DNA of 64,000 nt, from NCBI RefSeq assembly GCF_003391135.1, contig NZ_CP031455.1, positions 5,812,001-5,876,000 on the forward strand. Reading direction: 5' to 3'. The DNA is from Streptoverticillium olivoreticuli subsp. olivoreticuli. GTDB taxonomy: Bacteria; Actinomycetota; Actinomycetes; Streptomycetales; Streptomycetaceae. Position numbers and translations under genes: made by a program. A model generated the notes under the pieces. It was not told where the DNA came from and did no database searches. It saw only the letters and a program-made list of their open reading frames with translations. Every line of letters begins with the position of its first letter. The first letter of the stretch is position 1. Positions 61,153 through 64,000 of this stretch are shown here, piece after piece.

Positions 61153-61272
61153 TTTTTCCCCAGCCCCGCCCCTTCCCGAACTGGGGCTTCGCCCCAGACC
61201 CCGAAGCACGCTTCGCGCGCTGTCCTCAATCGCCGGACGGGCTGGTTTTCCAGCCCGTCCGGCGATTGAGGA
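61153..61272. repeat. Dispersed intergenic repeat, copy 5, with perfect hairpin
   Basis: Module 1 (TTCCCCAGCCCCGCCCC...) is followed by module 2 in both orientations, giving a perfect 23-bp stem (61223-61245 with 61250-61272) and a TTTT loop. It sits between convergent genes and can end transcription both ways. Confidence 0.88.
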
Positions 61273-61278
61273 GCCCCC

Positions 61279-62007
61279 TCAGTCCTGCGCCCCCAGCAGC
61301 GGCCGCAGCTGCTTCGGCAAGTGGGTTTCGCAGGACTGGCGGGACGTCTGGGTCAGGGCGTCGTCCACGCAGGTGTAGTAGTCGCTGTAGACGATCTGGA
61401 AGGCGAACGTCGCCGCCACGATCGCGAGGGACAGGCCGCCCATGACCAGGCCGCTCACGGCCGCCGTGGTCTGCGGGCGGGCCGTGCCGGGGGCGGGGGG
61501 CGGCGGGGGCGGGGTGTCGGGGTCCGGGCGCCGTTCCGCTTGCGGCTTCGCGCGCAGGGAGCTGATGGCCCAGTACACGGACAGGGCACCCAGGAGCAGC
61601 GCGACCTGCGGAATGCTGAAGAGGGCGAAGAAGAACCCCCACAGGCCCGCCAGCAGCGCGTAGCGCGCCCGGCGCTGTGCCGGGTCCGTCGGGTCCCAGC
61701 GGAGGCCGCCGCCCTGCCCGCCCGGGCCGCCGGGCTGCGGGCGCTGCCCGCCCGGGCCGCCGCCGAAGCCGCCGTCGTGGCGGCCGGGCTGCCTGCTGCT
61801 CCACTGGCTGCCCCAGGCGGGGGGCTGCCCGCCCTCCCGGCCGGATCCCTCCCCGGTGTCGTCGCCGTTCTCGCCGCCGCGCCCCTCGGGGTGCTCGCGC
61901 GGCTGCCAGGGCTGGTCGGGCCCGCCCTCCGGCGGCGGTGCGAAGGGGTTGTCCTGGTGCTCCTCCGAGGGCGGCTGCTTGTCCAGGGAGGGGCGGTCGT
62001 GGGACAT
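61279..62007 (-). CDS. DUF4190-like membrane protein with disordered N-terminus
   Basis: The 242-aa product has about 100 N-terminal residues rich in Gly, Pro and Gln, then two or three membrane helices (RARYALLAGLWGFFFALFSI, LGALSVYWAISSL, then after a Pro-rich loop AVSGLVMGGLSLAIVAATFA). A short external tail follows with two cysteines (YYTCVDDAL and RQSCETHL). The ATG at 62007 has GGGGAGGACC upstream. The function is unknown. It diverges from purN. Confidence 0.85.
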   Translation of the reverse strand: MSHDRPSLDKQPPSEEHQDNPFAPPPEGGPDQPWQPREHPEGRGGENGDDTGEGSGREGGQPPAWGSQWSSRQPGRHDGGFGGGPGGQRPQPGGPGGQGGGLRWDPTDPAQRRARYALLAGLWGFFFALFSIPQVALLLGALSVYWAISSLRAKPQAERRPDPDTPPPPPPAPGTARPQTTAAVSGLVMGGLSLAIVAATFAFQIVYSDYYTCVDDALTQTSRQSCETHLPKQLRPLLGAQD

Positions 62008-62398
62008 GCGGGCGGTCCTCCCCGGATGAACGGCCGCTCCCCGGAGGGCCTCGGTGGGCAGCGGGAAGCGGTGAGCCGCGTGGAGGCGTCGGTCCGGCAT
62101 GTGGAGTGTGTCTTCCCCTTGTGTCGTCGTCCTGTACGTCGCAGGCGTGCCCCGCACGCCATGACGTACTGCACACCGAACGTACGGCGTCGCGCTCGGA
62201 TTCCATGCGCGTGGCCCGCGCTTTCCGTGCGCTGCTTCCAGACGCTACCTCCCGTGCGTGCCCCCGTCCCGTGGGGGCCGTTCCGCGTGCCGGTATCGTT
62301 GCTGGCGGTCGGCGGCTTCGTAGAGTCCCCCGTATTCGGGGACCCCTCCGACTTGTACGACCATACAAACCGCACCACCCGCGAGAAAGGGCCCCACC
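62008..62398. other. Divergent promoter region upstream of purN
   Basis: No gene is seen in this 391-bp gap. An inverted repeat GTCCCC (62325-62330) / GGGGAC (62338-62343) lies 56-74 bp before purN and may be an operator. A CCCCC/GGGGG hairpin lies near 62260-62276. Confidence 0.45.
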
Positions 62399-63031
62399 GT
62401 GGCCTCCCCGCCTCCCGCGCTCCCCGCCCGGCTCGTCGTGCTGGTCTCCGGCTCGGGCACCAATCTCCAGGCCCTGCTCGACGCGATCGCCGCCGACCCG
62501 GACGGCTACGGCGCGCGGATCGTGGCGGTGGGCGCCGACCGGGACGGCATCGCCGGGCTGGAGCGCGCCGAGCGCGCCGGCCTGCCCACCTTCGTCTGCA
62601 AGGTGAAGGACCACCCGACGCGCGAGGCCTGGGACCGGGCGCTGACCGGGGCGACGGCGGCGTACGCGCCGGACCTCGTGGTCTCCGCCGGGTTCATGAA
62701 GATCGTGGGCAAGGAGTTCCTGGCCCGCTTCGGGGGGCGGATCATCAATACGCACCCCGCCCTGCTGCCCAGCTTCCCCGGCGCCCACGGCGTGCGCGAC
62801 GCGCTCGCGTACGGCGCGAAAGTGACCGGGTGCACCGTCCACTTCGTCGACGACGGCGTCGACACCGGGCCGATCATCGCGCAGGGCGTGGTCGAGGTCC
62901 AGGACGAGGACGACGAATCCGCGCTGCACGAGCGGATCAAGGAAGTCGAGCGAGAGCTGCTCGTCGATGTCGTGGGGCGTCTGGCCCACAACGGCTACCG
63001 CATAGAGGGACGAAAGGTAAGAATCCCGTGA
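62399..63031 (+). CDS. purN: Phosphoribosylglycinamide formyltransferase
   Basis: PurN transfers a formyl group from 10-formyltetrahydrofolate to GAR in purine synthesis. The 210-aa product has the GAR/substrate loop VLVSGSGTNLQALLDAI, the catalytic Asn-His in GRIINTHPALLPSFPGAHG and the Asp in VDDGVDTGPIIAQG. The GTG at 62399 has GAAAGGG upstream. Its stop overlaps the purH start (GTGA), so the two are coupled. PurU at 2871 belongs to the same formyl-folate economy. Confidence 0.97.
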   Translation: MASPPPALPARLVVLVSGSGTNLQALLDAIAADPDGYGARIVAVGADRDGIAGLERAERAGLPTFVCKVKDHPTREAWDRALTGATAAYAPDLVVSAGFMKIVGKEFLARFGGRIINTHPALLPSFPGAHGVRDALAYGAKVTGCTVHFVDDGVDTGPIIAQGVVEVQDEDDESALHERIKEVERELLVDVVGRLAHNGYRIEGRKVRIP

Positions 63032-64000
63032 CTGCCGAAGGCACCAACGGTACGAACGGCGCGAAGCGGCCCATCCGCCGCGCGCTGGTCAGCGTCTACG
63101 ACAAGACGGGGCTCGAGGAGCTGGCCCAGGGGCTGCACGCGGCCGGCGTCCAGCTCGTCTCGACCGGTTCGACGGCCGGGCGGATCGCCGCCGCGGGCGT
63201 CCCGGTCACCAAGGTCGAGGAGCTGACGGGCTTCCCCGAGTGTCTGGACGGCCGGGTGAAGACCCTCCACCCGCGCGTCCACGCGGGGATCCTCGCCGAC
63301 CAGCGGCTCGCCTCGCACCGGGAGCAGCTCGCCGAGCTGGGCGTGGAGCCCTTCGAGCTCGTGATCGTCAACCTCTACCCCTTCAAGGAGACGGTCGCCT
63401 CCGGCGCCTCGCCCGACGAGTGCGTGGAGCAGATCGACATCGGCGGCCCCTCCATGGTCCGCGCCGCCGCCAAGAACCACCCCTCGGTCGCCGTCGTGGT
63501 CAACCCCGGCCGCTACGCCGAGGTGCTCAAGGCCGTCGCGGACGGCGGGTTCGACCTGACCGCGCGCAAGCGGCTCGCGGCCGAGGCGTTCCAGCACACG
63601 GCCGCGTACGACGTGGCCGTGGCCAGCTGGTTCGCCGACGGCTACGCGGCCGACGAGGGCCCGTGGCCGGACTTTGCCGGTGTCGTCCTCAGCCGCAAGC
63701 AGGTCCTGCGCTACGGCGAGAACCCGCACCAGCCCGCCGCGCTCTACACCGACGGCACGGGCACCGGTCTGGCGGTCGCCGAGCAGCTGCACGGCAAGGA
63801 GATGTCGTACAACAACTACGTCGACACCGAGGCCGCGCGCCGGGCCGCGTACGACCACGACGCGCCCTGCGTCGCGATCATCAAGCACGCCAACCCCTGC
63901 GGCATCGCGGTCGGTTCGGACGTCGCCGAGGCGCACCGCAAGGCGCACGCCTGCGACCCGCTGTCGGCGTTCGGCGGTGTCATCGCCGTCAACCGCCCGG
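63028..64000 (+). CDS. purH: Bifunctional AICAR transformylase/IMP cyclohydrolase (5' part)
   Basis: The gene runs off the window; 324 codons of about 520 are present. The N-terminal IMP cyclohydrolase domain (about residues 15-215) has RALVSVYDKTGLEELAQGL, STGSTAGRIAAAG, GRVKTLHPRVHAG, VIVNLYPF and IDIGGPSMVRAAAKN. The transformylase domain begins near 220 with LRYGENPHQPAALY and reaches the IIKHANPCGIAVG active-site segment. It completes purine synthesis to IMP and is translationally coupled to purN. Confidence 0.97.
   Translation, partial: MTAEGTNGTNGAKRPIRRALVSVYDKTGLEELAQGLHAAGVQLVSTGSTAGRIAAAGVPVTKVEELTGFPECLDGRVKTLHPRVHAGILADQRLASHREQLAELGVEPFELVIVNLYPFKETVASGASPDECVEQIDIGGPSMVRAAAKNHPSVAVVVNPGRYAEVLKAVADGGFDLTARKRLAAEAFQHTAAYDVAVASWFADGYAADEGPWPDFAGVVLSRKQVLRYGENPHQPAALYTDGTGTGLAVAEQLHGKEMSYNNYVDTEAARRAAYDHDAPCVAIIKHANPCGIAVGSDVAEAHRKAHACDPLSAFGGVIAVNRP

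Overview
The window is chromosomal DNA of a streptomycete (Streptomyces or a very close relative). The evidence is very high GC with G/C at most third codon positions, frequent GTG starts with GGAGG-type ribosome sites, GTGA/ATGA stop-start overlaps, leaderless-looking promoters, and typical Streptomyces families (IcmB, M64 peptidase, Uma2, PspC kinase, DUF5682/DUF5691). I see no IS element, prophage, CRISPR array or rRNA. There is one tRNA gene, tRNA-Arg(ACG).

Layout. 0-6.3 kb: small hypothetical genes, a repeat-rich membrane protein, PurU, an ECF-type sigma factor with a zinc-finger anti-sigma partner, and a STAS anti-anti-sigma protein. 6.3-14.4 kb: a NarL-type two-component pair, an XRE/TPR regulator broken by one in-frame amber codon, a proline-iminopeptidase-like hydrolase, a secreted M64 metallopeptidase and a winged-helix (HTH_42) protein. 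14.6-19.8 kb: two TetR-controlled modules with visible operators (MFS pump plus glyoxalase; membrane protein plus DCC thiol oxidoreductase), then the tRNA. 19.9-27.7 kb: a GntR/UTRA pair, small Streptomyces proteins, a cupin, a Ser/Thr kinase, a succinate-semialdehyde dehydrogenase and a GMC oxidoreductase. 28.3-34 kb: chorismate mutase behind an apparent attenuator, GuaA, Uma2, a class II aldolase, an L,D-transpeptidase and DoxX. 34-39.5 kb: an envelope-stress-like cluster (LiaF/PspC protein, Ser/Thr kinase, PspC histidine kinase, LuxR-type regulator). 39.6-48 kb: esterase, NlpC/P60 hydrolase, PcrA helicase, M23 peptidase, lipase. 48.3-56.4 kb: IcmB and a divergent four-gene MoxR / DUF5682-VWA / SWIM / DUF5691 system. 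56.6-64 kb: sucCD, a DUF6350 membrane protein, and purN-purH (purH runs off the end).

Three points stand out. First, the MoxR/DUF5682-VWA and SWIM/DUF5691 operons diverge from a 13-bp inverted repeat. Each arm carries the core TGTCAGTG of the actinobacterial RecA-independent (PafBC-type) DNA-damage promoter, with a matching -10 at the expected distance. The helicase gene pcrA carries the same promoter form, so these genes may respond together to DNA damage. Second, chorismate mutase is preceded by a probable leaderless 26-codon peptide gene rich in aromatic codons and a perfect 18-bp terminator stem with a T-run, which is classical attenuator architecture. Third, a dispersed intergenic repeat found at several gene ends also lies inside a coding frame, exactly where DUF5682 and VWA, which I recall as separate genes elsewhere, are fused into one ORF.
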